Shown here in pieces: positions 24,612 to 32,183 of a stretch of DNA of 32,789 nt (position 1 is its first letter; each line of letters opens with the position of its first letter). This DNA comes from UBA4660 sp034408895 (GTDB lineage: Bacteria; Bacteroidota; Bacteroidia; Flavobacteriales_D; Sanyastnellaceae). Both the position numbers and the translations under genes were made by a program. The DNA lies in assembly GCA_034408895.1 (NCBI GenBank), contig JAWXCI010000079.1, positions 1 to 32,789 of the forward strand, read 5' to 3'. A model generated the notes under the pieces. It ran no database searches and had not been told where the DNA came from. It saw nothing but the letters and a program-made list of their open reading frames with translations.

Positions 24612-25535
24612 TTATACGGAAAGGGTATAAGGCAAATAAAGTTCAATCTTTTTGCCTGCATAGTTTTCCTGGTCATCAACAAGATCAGTTGAAACAAACC
24701 TGGCATTGGACTGCCCCGAGCTGTTCATGGCCCGCAATCTTTCGCGAGTAAGCGAGGTACCCATTGAAACTTTTTTGTTGTCGTCAGCCGGTTTGCGCAC
24801 ACTCACCGCTTCGGGCAGCCTGCCATTGTCTACAATAGTAAATTTCAATTCATTGCTTTCCTTGGAAATGGTAATCCTGATTTCACCCCCTGATTTGAAG
24901 GACTGGAAACCATGCCAAACAGAATTCTCAACAAATGGTTGGATGAGGAGTGGAGGAACTTCAATTTCATCCAACGGGTCTGGCACATCAATGTCAAAAT
25001 GAAAATTGAAATTTTCATGAGTACGCATTCTTTCCAGGTCAAGATAGAGCGTGAGAGTTTCAATATCATCTTCAAGTGTTACAAGATCGTTGATGCTTTT
25101 TTGAAGTACCCGCCTTATCAGCATGGAGAACTTTACCAGGTAGTTGCAAGCTTCCTTGGACTGGTCGGTCTGAATGAATTTATTGATGGAATTCAGGCTG
25201 TTGAAGATGAAGTGCGGGTTCATCTGTGCACGCAGTCCCCTAATCTCAAGTTCAACCACTCTCCGTTGTACATCGGCTTCCCGTTTCTGGCGATAGAAAA
25301 TAAATACGATAAATGCGAAGGAAAGCAAGAAGGGAAAAAGAACGAGTAATGCAATTTGGTTGGCCAACCTCTTATCCACAGCAGCAACGCCCTGATTCGC
25401 AATGTCAGAATTGACCTGCTGCCCGCATAAAAGCAGGTTCGCACTCAAAAAGAAAATGACGAGTGCCAATGGGACAAGGCAAACTATCCTCGGCTTAAGC
25501 ATGCGGCTAAAGAAACGAACATCCCACTCGCTCAT
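24612..25535 (-). CDS. LytS-type sensor histidine kinase
   Basis: This 307-residue membrane kinase has two transmembrane helices (about 18-36 and 61-81). A short extracytoplasmic loop of about 25 residues separates them, so no large sensor domain is present. The His_kinase domain has the phospho-acceptor in LRAQMNPHFIFNSLNSINKF, a coiled stretch with FSMLIRRVLQKS, and the ATPase N-box FVENSVWHGF with a G-box VDNGRLPEA. It partners with the LytTR regulator encoded 12 bp downstream. It begins 57 bp after phoU on the same strand. Confidence 0.94.
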   Translation of the reverse strand: MSEWDVRFFSRMLKPRIVCLVPLALVIFFLSANLLLCGQQVNSDIANQGVAAVDKRLANQIALLVLFPFLLSFAFIVFIFYRQKREADVQRRVVELEIRGLRAQMNPHFIFNSLNSINKFIQTDQSKEACNYLVKFSMLIRRVLQKSINDLVTLEDDIETLTLYLDLERMRTHENFNFHFDIDVPDPLDEIEVPPLLIQPFVENSVWHGFQSFKSGGEIRITISKESNELKFTIVDNGRLPEAVSVRKPADDNKKVSMGTSLTRERLRAMNSSGQSNARFVSTDLVDDQENYAGKKIELYLPYTLSV

Positions 25536-25561
25536 TCAACTGAGTGATAACTTTTGCTAAT

Positions 25562-25592
25562 AGCGGTGGAGCGGGTGCGAAGAGTCACCGCT
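25562..25592 (-). repeat. inverted repeat between phoU and the LytS kinase gene
   Basis: AGCGGTG (25562-25568) and CACCGCT (25586-25592) form a 7-bp stem with a 17-nt loop, directly abutting the phoU stop codon. No T-run follows, so it is a poor terminator and may act in RNA processing or stabilisation. Confidence 0.35.
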
Positions 25593-26270
25593 TCAATCGT
25601 CCTCGCGGGTGCTCTGGCTTGCGTGCTTTAGCACTTTGGCTTCCACGTAAAAAATAATTTCTTCCCCAATGTTTTTGGATTGGTCGCCCACGCGCTCGAG
25701 TTTGCGTATGGTGGAAAGAATGTGCAGCGCCTGCCCTATATTATTTGGTGTGCTACTGATGTATTCCGTGATGACCTCATTGGCCCGCATGTTTATCTCA
25801 TTCAGAAATTCATCACGCTTGAAAATGCCCCGTGCAATTTTTGTGTTCTCCTCTTCAAATGCTTTCAGAAGATCTATCAACATGTCCGCTGCTTCTTCAA
25901 ACATTTCCAGCACCTGGGTTACTTCCAGCAATTTTGTGTCAAAGGGTTTATCCGCCTCCAGTACAAATTTGGCAATGCCCTCAGCAATATCGCCTGTGCG
26001 CTCGAGGTTGCTGTTAATCTTTAGCACGGCCAGCACAAAACGAAGGTCAACCGCCACGGGATTAAGCAATGCAAAAATGTTCTCACATTCATTGTCAATG
26101 TTCAGCTCAAAAGCATTTACCCTGCGCTCTGTGAAAATAATTTCGCGGGCCATGTCCATGTCAAGGGTAAGCAGGGCCTGTTTTGATTTGTGCAATTGCG
26201 CTATGACGAGATGCCACAGTTGTATCATCTCACCTTTTAATTTCAGTAGTTCTTGTTCGTGGTGTACCAT
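25593..26270 (-). CDS. phoU: PhoU, phosphate transport/signalling regulator
   Basis: This 225-residue cytoplasmic protein has the two three-helix bundles of PhoU. Metal-binding acidic motifs are visible in both halves: NSNLERTGDIAEGIAKF and IRKLERVGDQSKNIGEEIIF (E/DxxxD type). PhoU links the PstSCAB transporter to the phosphate-sensing kinase and limits phosphate uptake. It closes the pst operon, 147 bp after pstB. Length is normal. Confidence 0.96.
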   Translation of the reverse strand: MVHHEQELLKLKGEMIQLWHLVIAQLHKSKQALLTLDMDMAREIIFTERRVNAFELNIDNECENIFALLNPVAVDLRFVLAVLKINSNLERTGDIAEGIAKFVLEADKPFDTKLLEVTQVLEMFEEAADMLIDLLKAFEEENTKIARGIFKRDEFLNEINMRANEVITEYISSTPNNIGQALHILSTIRKLERVGDQSKNIGEEIIFYVEAKVLKHASQSTREDD

Positions 26271-26383
26271 TTTTAAGTCAAAAAAATAAAGTCAAAATTC
26301 AAAAATTTAGTAAGCAATCGTTAATTAGAAGTTGGCAATAGCAGGAGTGTATCATCACTTGCAAAATTTCAATAATCGATATC

Positions 26384-26397
26384 CCGATAGCTATCGG
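26384..26397. repeat. 14-bp perfect palindrome CCGATAGCTATCGG
   Basis: It lies between pstB and phoU. The left 12 bases including flank (ATCCCGATAGCT) recur at 16347-16358 before yicC, and a related CCCGA-ATTA-TCGGG hairpin follows yicC (17262-17275). It could be a dispersed palindromic repeat of this genome or a protein-binding site. Confidence 0.4.
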
Positions 26398-26417
26398 AAC
26401 TCCCAATCAACAATTAC

Positions 26418-27236
26418 TTATCCAAACCTTCCGGTAATGTAGTTCTGTGTGCGTTCGTGTTTGGGGTTGGTAAATATCGTTTTGGTTTCATCGTATTCCA
26501 CTATTTCCCCCAAATAGAAAAATGCGGTTTTGTCGCTTACGCGGGCAGCCTGCTGCATGTTGTGTGTTACAATAATGATGGTGAATTGCTCTTTCAGATC
26601 ATGTATCAGCTCTTCAATTTTTGATGTGCTTAGGGGGTCGAGTGCGGAGGCGGGTTCATCCATCAACACTACCGTGGGTTCAGTGGCCAGGGCGCGAGCA
26701 ATGCACAGGCGCTGTTGCTGGCCACCGGAAAGTGCAAGGGCATTTTTCTTCAGGTCGTTTTTTACTTCATCCCACAACGCAGCATTGCGAAGTGATTTTT
26801 CCACCACCTCATCCAACACCCCTTTTTTCTTGATGCCCTGGATGCGCAAACCAAAAATTACGTTTTCATAAACCGTTTTTGGAAACGGATTGGGTTTCTG
26901 GAACACCATGCCCACTTTCTTGCGCAATTCTTCCACGCGCACTTTTTTCTCATAAATGTTCTTCCCATCAATCAGGATATCACCCGACATGCGAAAGCCA
27001 TCAATGTAATCGTTCATACGATTGAGCAACCGAAGGAACGTGGATTTTCCACAACCAGAAGGACCAATCAAGGCCGTTACTGTATTGGGCATAACGTCAA
27101 GGCCTACATTTTTGAGCACGTGGTTATCACTGTACCACACGTTTACTTTTTCTGCCAGTAGCTTGTGGCTTGCGGTACGGTTGACGGATGACGGTTGAAC
27201 GGTGACTTGCATAGTGTTGGTTTCGTTGTGCATCAT
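26418..27236 (-). CDS. pstB: phosphate ABC transporter ATP-binding protein PstB
   Basis: This 272-residue ATPase powers phosphate import by PstSCAB. It has Walker A GPSGCGKST, the PstB-typical RLLNRMNDYIDGFRMSG, Q-loop region VFQKPNPFPKTVYENV, ABC signature LSGGQQQRLCIARAL, Walker B VVLMDEPASALDP and the switch histidine in IIVTHNMQQAAR. The first ATG at 27236 is used; ATGs at 27233 and 27212 are possible and would shorten a poorly conserved tail. It lies 198 bp downstream of pstA; the gap is purine-rich on the coding strand, with a small GCATGG/CCATGC hairpin at 27299-27316. Confidence 0.97.
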   Translation of the reverse strand: MMHNETNTMQVTVQPSSVNRTASHKLLAEKVNVWYSDNHVLKNVGLDVMPNTVTALIGPSGCGKSTFLRLLNRMNDYIDGFRMSGDILIDGKNIYEKKVRVEELRKKVGMVFQKPNPFPKTVYENVIFGLRIQGIKKKGVLDEVVEKSLRNAALWDEVKNDLKKNALALSGGQQQRLCIARALATEPTVVLMDEPASALDPLSTSKIEELIHDLKEQFTIIIVTHNMQQAARVSDKTAFFYLGEIVEYDETKTIFTNPKHERTQNYITGRFG

Positions 27237-27434
27237 TTGAGCGGTTCACATAATCTTGTTCCTAAAGGCTGACATCTCATGAATTTCTTCACCCCAATGC
27301 ATGGTTTTTTCCATGCTAACAGGTTTTCTAATTTGAATTCTGAACCGAATTTCATCTTTTGTTTTTTTCACCATTCTAAACACTTACTTCCATCATCGCT
27401 CCTCCTTTCCTCCGTCCTCGGTCTCCTGTCTTCC

Positions 27435-28346
27435 TCACCACTTCACACGTTTCTGCCACCGGTTCCTGAAGTAAAGCGCCACACCATTCATTACAAAAGT
27501 GACCAGCAACAACACGATTATTGCCGCTGCACTGTTTATGATGAAACCTTGCTGCGGACGCGAAACCCAGTTGAAAATCTGTATGGGCATTACCGTAAAC
27601 TCATCCATAGGGCTGTCGGGAACAAAGGGGACAAATGCCAGTGCCCCTACAATTATCAGCGGTGCCGTTTCTCCCATGGCGCGACTCAGCGCAAGAATAA
27701 CACCCGTTACTATTCCACCGCTTGATGCAGGCAGCACCTGCATCCAGATGGTTTGCCACTTACTCGCTCCAAGACCAAACGATGCTTCGCGAAGTGAGCC
27801 GGGAACAGCTTTTATGGATTCACGCGTGGCAACAATGATTACCGGAAGAATGAGCAAGGCAAGTGTGCTTGAACCGGCAAGTATTGAATTTCCCATGCCG
27901 AACATCCTGGAAAAAATTTCAAGCCCAAGTAATCCGTAGATGATGGAGGGCACACCGGCAAGGTTCGCAATGTTGATTTCAATGATACGGGCAAGTCGAT
28001 TTTTCTTTCCATATTCCTCAAGAAAAATTCCTGCAGCAACTCCTATAGGAATTGAAATGATTGCAGTGAGAACGAGTACCCACAATGTTCCTGTGATTGC
28101 CGGCAATATACCAGCCTTTTCAGGTAGGTAAGAGGGCATACCACTAAGAAAACTCCAGTTGATGCGCCCGATACCGCGAATGACAATGTCCATCAGGAAA
28201 ATGGCGAGCGCAATTAATCCGAAAGCCGTGCAGAAAATTCCGAAGTATCTGAAGGCTTTGTCCTTCACACGGTTCCAGTTCACCCCGGGTTTGTCGCCCA
28301 GCGAAAAATCAGATAATGGCCTTCTATGTTTTATTCCATCACTCAT
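27435..28346 (-). CDS. pstA: phosphate ABC transporter permease PstA
   Basis: This 303-residue inner-membrane permease has about six transmembrane helices, beginning after a 35-residue cytoplasmic N terminus. The binding-protein-dependent transport EAA loop is visible as REASFGLGASKWQTIWMQVLPAS. PstA-typical ALSRAMGETAPLIIVGA follows near residue 220. It overlaps the end of pstC by 8 bp, so translation is probably coupled. Confidence 0.96.
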   Translation of the reverse strand: MSDGIKHRRPLSDFSLGDKPGVNWNRVKDKAFRYFGIFCTAFGLIALAIFLMDIVIRGIGRINWSFLSGMPSYLPEKAGILPAITGTLWVLVLTAIISIPIGVAAGIFLEEYGKKNRLARIIEINIANLAGVPSIIYGLLGLEIFSRMFGMGNSILAGSSTLALLILPVIIVATRESIKAVPGSLREASFGLGASKWQTIWMQVLPASSGGIVTGVILALSRAMGETAPLIIVGALAFVPFVPDSPMDEFTVMPIQIFNWVSRPQQGFIINSAAAIIVLLLVTFVMNGVALYFRNRWQKRVKW

Positions 28347-29214
28347 ATTTCTCCTGGTATTTTTTCTTCACCCAGAACGAAATGTTGTTGAGGATGAAGG
28401 TGAATGCAAACAGTGTGATGCCCGCAGCGAAAATGGTTTGGTAACCGAGCGAACCGTGCTCCACGTCACCCATGCTTACCTGCACAATGTACGTGGTGAT
28501 GGTCTCGATGGGAACGAGCGGGTTGAACGTGAAATTGGGCTGCTGCCCGGCTGCGATGGCCACAATCATGGTTTCACCAATTGCTCTTGAAATGGCGAGA
28601 ATCACCGAGACAATGATGCCTGAAGAAGCTGCCGGTACAAGCACCTTGAATGAAGTCTGGAATCTGGTAGCACCCATTCCATAACTCGCTTCGCGCAACG
28701 AGCGCGGCACAGCAAAAAGTGCATCCTCGCTCAACGAGGATATGATGGGAATGATCATGATGCCCATAACAATCCCGGCAGACAGTGCATTGAATCCAGC
28801 CATCTCCGGAAAAATCTTTTGCAGGAATGGCGTCACCACCATGAGTGCGAAGTATCCATAAACCACCGTGGGCACTGCGGCAAGAATTTCAAGCAGGGGC
28901 TTTACCGTGCTGCGCACTTTTTTTGAAGCATATTGGTTGAGGTAAATGGCAACCGTTAACCCAATGGGAAGCGCAACCGCTATGGCTATGGCAGTGGTGA
29001 GAAGTGTGCCGCTGAGCAGTGGGAGAATGCCATAATGCTTTTCTGAAAACAATGGAGTCCACTCCGTGTCAGTGAAGAATTCCACCAGCGATACCTGCGA
29101 AAAAAATCCTGCGCTTTCCGAAATGAGCACATAGAGAATTCCTGCTGTAGTGAGAATACTCACAGCAGCACATGCCGCAAGAACGGTTTCGATTATTTTT
29201 TCCTTTGTTCGCAA
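28339..29214 (-). CDS. pstC: phosphate ABC transporter permease PstC
   Basis: This 291-residue inner-membrane permease pairs with PstA. It has an N-terminal helix (TVLAACAAVSILTTAGILYVL) and about five more helices. The EAA loop is REASYGMGATRFQTSFKVLVPAA, followed by ISRAIGETMIVAIAAG. The motif FFTDTEWTPLFSEKHYGILP in the first periplasmic loop is typical of PstC. The gene starts 68 bp after pstS, beyond an attenuator-like hairpin. Confidence 0.96.
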   Translation of the reverse strand: MRTKEKIIETVLAACAAVSILTTAGILYVLISESAGFFSQVSLVEFFTDTEWTPLFSEKHYGILPLLSGTLLTTAIAIAVALPIGLTVAIYLNQYASKKVRSTVKPLLEILAAVPTVVYGYFALMVVTPFLQKIFPEMAGFNALSAGIVMGIMIIPIISSLSEDALFAVPRSLREASYGMGATRFQTSFKVLVPAASSGIIVSVILAISRAIGETMIVAIAAGQQPNFTFNPLVPIETITTYIVQVSMGDVEHGSLGYQTIFAAGITLFAFTFILNNISFWVKKKYQEKYE

Positions 29215-29222
29215 GGGAGGGT

Positions 29223-29260
29223 AAAAAACACAACCCCATCTTATGCGGATGGGGTTTGTG
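29223..29260 (-). terminator. internal terminator/attenuator between pstS and pstC
   Basis: On the minus strand CACAAACCCCATC and GATGGGGTTGTG form a 12-bp stem with one bulged A and a 7-nt loop, followed by TTTTTT. It sits between the pstS stop and the pstC start, in line with much higher expression of the binding protein than of the permease genes. Confidence 0.75.
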
Positions 29261-29282
29261 CATTAACTCAATATGAATAAAT

Positions 29283-30236
29283 TTAATGAGGGGCTGCGGC
29301 TGCGTGCGTTTTAATGAATTCTTCAAGTTTTGCCTGTTCAGCAGTTGTTTCTTCAGCAGTCATCGGAACAAAGCCTACCGCCTGGCTAAGGGTGGCGCCA
29401 TTGGCTAGATAAAATCTTGCAAACTCCTGCACTTCTTTTCTCGCACCTGCTTTGCTGTTGATGTAGATAAATAGCGGGCGGCCTAGGGGAGTGTATGATT
29501 TGTTCTTCACCGTTTCGATGGAAGGCATCACACCGTTCACGCTCACAGCTTTCAGTTTGTCTTTGTTCGCTTCGAAGTAACCAATGCCGAAAAACCCAAG
29601 TGCGTTTTTGTCACCGGCCACACCCTGCACCAGTACGTTGTCATCTTCGCTTGCGGTGTAGTCGCCACGGCAATCACCTTTTTTTCCCATTATTTCCTCA
29701 GTGAAATAATCAAACGTTCCGCTTTGAGTTCCTGCACCGAAGAGGTGGATTTCTTCGGCAGGCCATTCCGGGCGTATTTGGTTCCACTTTGTTATCACTC
29801 CCTGTGCAGCAGGTTCCCACAGTTTTTTCAACTCATCTGTGGTGATGTCGCGGCACCATGTGTTCTTCGGATTGACCACAATGGTGAGTCCATCGAAAGC
29901 CACTTTCAATTCGATGTAAGAAATTCCTTCGGCCTTTGCAGCGCTGTCTTCGCTGCTCTTGATGGGGCGGCTGGCATCGTTGATGTCAATTTCGCCACGA
30001 CCGAATTTCTTGAATCCGCCACCGGTTCCGCTCTCTCCCACTGTCACTTTCACATCCGGGTTAACCACCATAAATTCGGTGGCCACTGCTTCGGTGATGG
30101 GGTAAACGGTGGACGAACCATCAATGCTCACCGAGCCTGACAGTTTTGTTTCGCCTGTTGATGGGGTTTCGCCATTGCAGGCGAACAATAGAACAGCAGC
30201 GCTAAAGGCCGCAATAAACTGGATTTTTGATTTCAT
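29283..30236 (-). CDS. pstS: phosphate-binding lipoprotein PstS
   Basis: This 317-residue solute-binding protein captures phosphate for the PstCAB importer. The ATG at 30236 starts a lipoprotein signal (MKSKIQFIAAFSAAVLLFAC) with a cysteine to be lipidated at residue 20; the frame opens 8 codons earlier without benefit. The mature part has SIDGSSTVYPITEAV near the N terminus, where phosphate ligands lie, and VTVGESGTGGGFKKFGRGEIDINDASR, the second phosphate-binding loop. GAGTQSGTFDYFTEEI follows. A Pho-box-like array lies 50 bp upstream. It is the first gene of the pst operon. Confidence 0.97.
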   Translation of the reverse strand: MKSKIQFIAAFSAAVLLFACNGETPSTGETKLSGSVSIDGSSTVYPITEAVATEFMVVNPDVKVTVGESGTGGGFKKFGRGEIDINDASRPIKSSEDSAAKAEGISYIELKVAFDGLTIVVNPKNTWCRDITTDELKKLWEPAAQGVITKWNQIRPEWPAEEIHLFGAGTQSGTFDYFTEEIMGKKGDCRGDYTASEDDNVLVQGVAGDKNALGFFGIGYFEANKDKLKAVSVNGVMPSIETVKNKSYTPLGRPLFIYINSKAGARKEVQEFARFYLANGATLSQAVGFVPMTAEETTAEQAKLEEFIKTHAAAAPH

Positions 30237-30285
30237 TTTTGTTTTGATTTTCGGGTGCAAAAAAGCCTCCCGTAAAACACTGTTG

Positions 30286-30313
30286 TGTTGCGGGTGTGTT
30301 ATGATATTGTTAC
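30286..30313 (-). promoter_or_regulatory. Pho-box-like triple repeat upstream of pstS
   Basis: On the minus strand GTAACA, ATAACA and GCAACA are separated by exactly 5 bp each (starts at 30308, 30297 and 30286 on the plus strand; period 11 bp). This matches the 11-bp period of PhoB/PhoP boxes, and the hexamers resemble the Bacillus TTAACA repeat. The last copy lies 20 bp before a CTTTTTTG that could serve as a -7 element (30258-30265), so an activator would sit over the -33 region. Confidence 0.55.
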
Positions 30314-30689
30314 CAAGCCTATGAGATTCATTAGCCAGGTTAGAATTTCGAGTTTTGATCTTAGCGTGTCACGCGAAAATTTCCATATTTGAAAACACAG
30401 GCGCTGGCTTCATTGCGCACATCAAATGATTGATTCACGACAAATTATAATGAGGACAGCGATGACTTATTTGCGGGTGGCGGCAGTCTGTGAATTTACC
30501 CTACTTGATTCTTGTTGATTACTCACAGGATAAAATCAGACTGATGAATGCGGTACAAACAGTGTAAAGAATGCACCTTGCCGCATGGATTTTATACAAC
30601 AACAGTCGCGGATTCAGATCTCTAAGTCCACGAAATATGTAAAGGTCTTTTGTCAAGGCCCTATTTTGAATTTGTAAGATTAATTCAGT
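30314..30689. other. intergenic stretch without recognisable features
   Basis: No open frame with coding character and no strong hairpin is visible. A weak GGTCTT/AAGGCC stem lies near 30645-30661. The stretch separates the pst promoter from the accessory genes and becomes AT-rich at its far end. Confidence 0.4.
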
Positions 30690-30944
30690 CTAGCTAATTT
30701 TTGTTCGTTTCATTACTTTAAAATAAATCACAATTATTGCTGTGCAAATAGCCCAATAGTAAATAGTAAATGCAAAGAAATAAACTAAAAACCATAAAAA
30801 ACATAGACCAATTCCTTCAAGGGTTACTCCACGTTTTTCAAATAAAACATAATCATCAATTATGAGAGAAATCCAAAATACAACTGTAAATATAATTGAC
30901 GAATACTTGAATAGTTTTAATGTTTTTTTGAAAGAATTTTTCAT
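30690..30944 (-). CDS. small two-helix membrane protein, function unknown
   Basis: From the ATG at 30944 the frame encodes 84 residues: a basic head (MKNSFKKTLKLFKY), a transmembrane helix (SSIIFTVVFWISLII), a short charged loop (DDYVLFEKRGV) and a second long hydrophobic segment (about residues 48-76) ending in a basic tail. The frame stays open upstream to 31061, but that part looks unlike protein. The DNA is clearly more AT-rich than the surrounding core genes, suggesting transfer. No family recognised. Confidence 0.5.
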   Translation of the reverse strand: MKNSFKKTLKLFKYSSIIFTVVFWISLIIDDYVLFEKRGVTLEGIGLCFLWFLVYFFAFTIYYWAICTAIIVIYFKVMKRTKIS

Positions 30945-31015
30945 TTCTATGTGTCTGTTCGTTGGTCGTCCTAAAATTGCACAACCATAAACAACCCCAA
31001 CTCCCACCGAACTTG

Positions 31016-31047
31016 CGTTTATCCAACGTAATGCAGTCTGATAAACG
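31016..31047. repeat. 8-bp inverted repeat CGTTTATC/GATAAACG
   Basis: The arms at 31016-31023 and 31040-31047 are perfect and flank a 16-nt spacer. It lies upstream of the small membrane protein and could be an operator or a recombination-site remnant; nothing else supports either. Confidence 0.3.
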
Positions 31048-31141
31048 AAAACCCCTCGCAACCTCTACACCATTCCGCTATTAATCACCATTAAGAATAT
31101 TTTCGGTCATCTCTACTGGGGTACGGGGCAAGAGTACAAAT

Positions 31142-31180
31142 AAAAAACAAAACCCGCCCGGCAGTGCTGCACGGACGGGC
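31142..31180 (-). terminator. intrinsic terminator, minus strand
   Basis: On the minus strand CCCGTCCG and CGGGCGGG form an 8-bp stem (one G-T wobble) with an 11-nt loop, followed by TTTTGTTTTTT. It ends the leftward transcription unit of the helix-turn-helix gene and the 31-aa frame, 22 bp after the latter's stop. Confidence 0.8.
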
Positions 31181-31201
31181 CTGTGATTAACTTTTGTAAG
31201 T

Positions 31202-31297
31202 CTAAATCTCCACTTCCCAGTCCACCGTCACAGTGCCGTGGTTTTCTACCTGTTGAACGATGGCTGTTTCGTTGATCTGCCTACCCTTCTGCCACAT
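31202..31297 (-). CDS. 31-aa peptide overlapping the end of the HTH gene
   Basis: ATG at 31297 opens MWQKGRQINETAIVQQVENH followed by GTVTVDWEVEI and a TAG. The composition and the alternating hydrophobic C-terminal strand look like a real small protein. The start lies inside the HTH gene in another frame (17-bp overlap), suggesting coupled translation, and a strong terminator follows the stop. It is too short for standard gene callers. Function unknown. The frame is open for at least 8 codons upstream of this ATG, so a programmed frameshift fusion to the HTH protein is also conceivable. Confidence 0.45.
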   Translation of the reverse strand: MWQKGRQINETAIVQQVENHGTVTVDWEVEI

Positions 31298-31679
31298 TAC
31301 CCCATGAAAAGAACTTGTCTTTGAGCATCCCTTGGAGCCAGTTGATTTGAAAAGTTTGTTGCCTTATCACATCATCCTTTCGGCCCAATGCCAGATCTTT
31401 TTCGGCATTTTGCTTTTCCTGAAGTTCAGAATGGGCAAGACTGGGCGTGATCCACGGCCAGGTTTCCTTCATAAACTCTAGTCCGAAAACGGGCAAAAGT
31501 TCCTTCATCTGTTTATTGGTACTTGGCGACTCTTGGAGGGACCAGTTGCGGACAGTGCTGGCGGACATACCCAGTTTTTCCGACAATGTCCGGGTATTGT
31601 AGTCGTGCAGTTTCATGTACTTCTTCAGCACCATGCCTTGCGATACCGGGCTGAAAAATTTTGGAGGTCTTCTTCGCAT
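31281..31679 (-). CDS. helix-turn-helix protein with C-terminal coiled coil
   Basis: This 132-residue frame starts at the ATG at 31679 (MRRRPPKFFSPVSQGMVLKK). An XRE-like helix-turn-helix is visible in TLSEKLGMSASTVRNWSLQE (residues about 30-50). After the LLPVFGLEFMKETWPW segment the last 45 residues are charged and probably coiled coil (ELQEKQNAEKDLALGRKDDV), ending with a short hydrophobic motif (QINWLQGMLKDKFFSW). It looks like a DNA-binding regulator of an accessory element. The frame is open to 31883, so an earlier start such as the ATG at 31778 is possible. Confidence 0.65.
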   Translation of the reverse strand: MRRRPPKFFSPVSQGMVLKKYMKLHDYNTRTLSEKLGMSASTVRNWSLQESPSTNKQMKELLPVFGLEFMKETWPWITPSLAHSELQEKQNAEKDLALGRKDDVIRQQTFQINWLQGMLKDKFFSWGNVAEG

Positions 31680-31819
31680 ATTCGTTTTGTGTTGGTTTTC
31701 TGAATGTCTTGAACGAACAGGAAATTCTGTTGTTTCATTTTTCGCCAGAAAACGGTACCGGGAGAAATGAACAGCCATGCCCCGAACCCTCCTGTTTGTC
31801 TTTCCTTTTCGTTTATTCT

Positions 31820-32005
31820 CTAATGAAATATGGGTTGATACAATTTTGTGTCTGGCAGGTAGAAAAATTTGTCCGGCAGCCATGAGAAAAACTTTGGTCG
31901 GGTGATGTTTTTGTCCCGCAGATGCCGTTGAATGTCTTCCCGGAATAATGTTTTGGCCAACCGGAAATCAGTCGTGTCCACTCCGGTTAAATAGTTGTCC
32001 TCCAT
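31820..32005 (-). CDS. possible 61-aa protein, function unknown
   Basis: The ATG at 32005 opens MEDNYLTGVDTTDFRLAKTL, a helix, and then a segment with an internal near-duplication (KFFSWLPD and KFFYLPD). At DNA level this reflects a degenerate tandem repeat of about 24 bp near 31852-31900. The frame stays open to 32140. It could be the first gene of the HTH operon or a chance frame created by the repeats. Confidence 0.3.
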   Translation of the reverse strand: MEDNYLTGVDTTDFRLAKTLFREDIQRHLRDKNITRPKFFSWLPDKFFYLPDTKLYQPIFH

Positions 32006-32016
32006 GTGGCCCTTTT

Positions 32017-32058
32017 TGTCCCCCTGTGTAAATTTCCTGTCCCCATGGGTAAATTTCC
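32017..32058. repeat. tandem 21-bp direct repeat, two copies
   Basis: Positions 32017-32037 and 32038-32058 agree at 19 of 21 bases; each begins TGTCCCC and ends GTAAATTTCC. The copies are directly adjacent, two helical turns apart, upstream of the leftward HTH unit. They could be an operator or a replication-slippage duplication. Confidence 0.6.
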
Positions 32059-32183
32059 ACACCTTCAACCGGACATATTTATTGGTTGCGAAAAAATGAA
32101 GGGTAGTGTATCCGTGCGAGGCATTAATCGAGGCAAACAATGCATGGGTTTTGCTAACATACGGGGCATTTTATTTTTGATGC

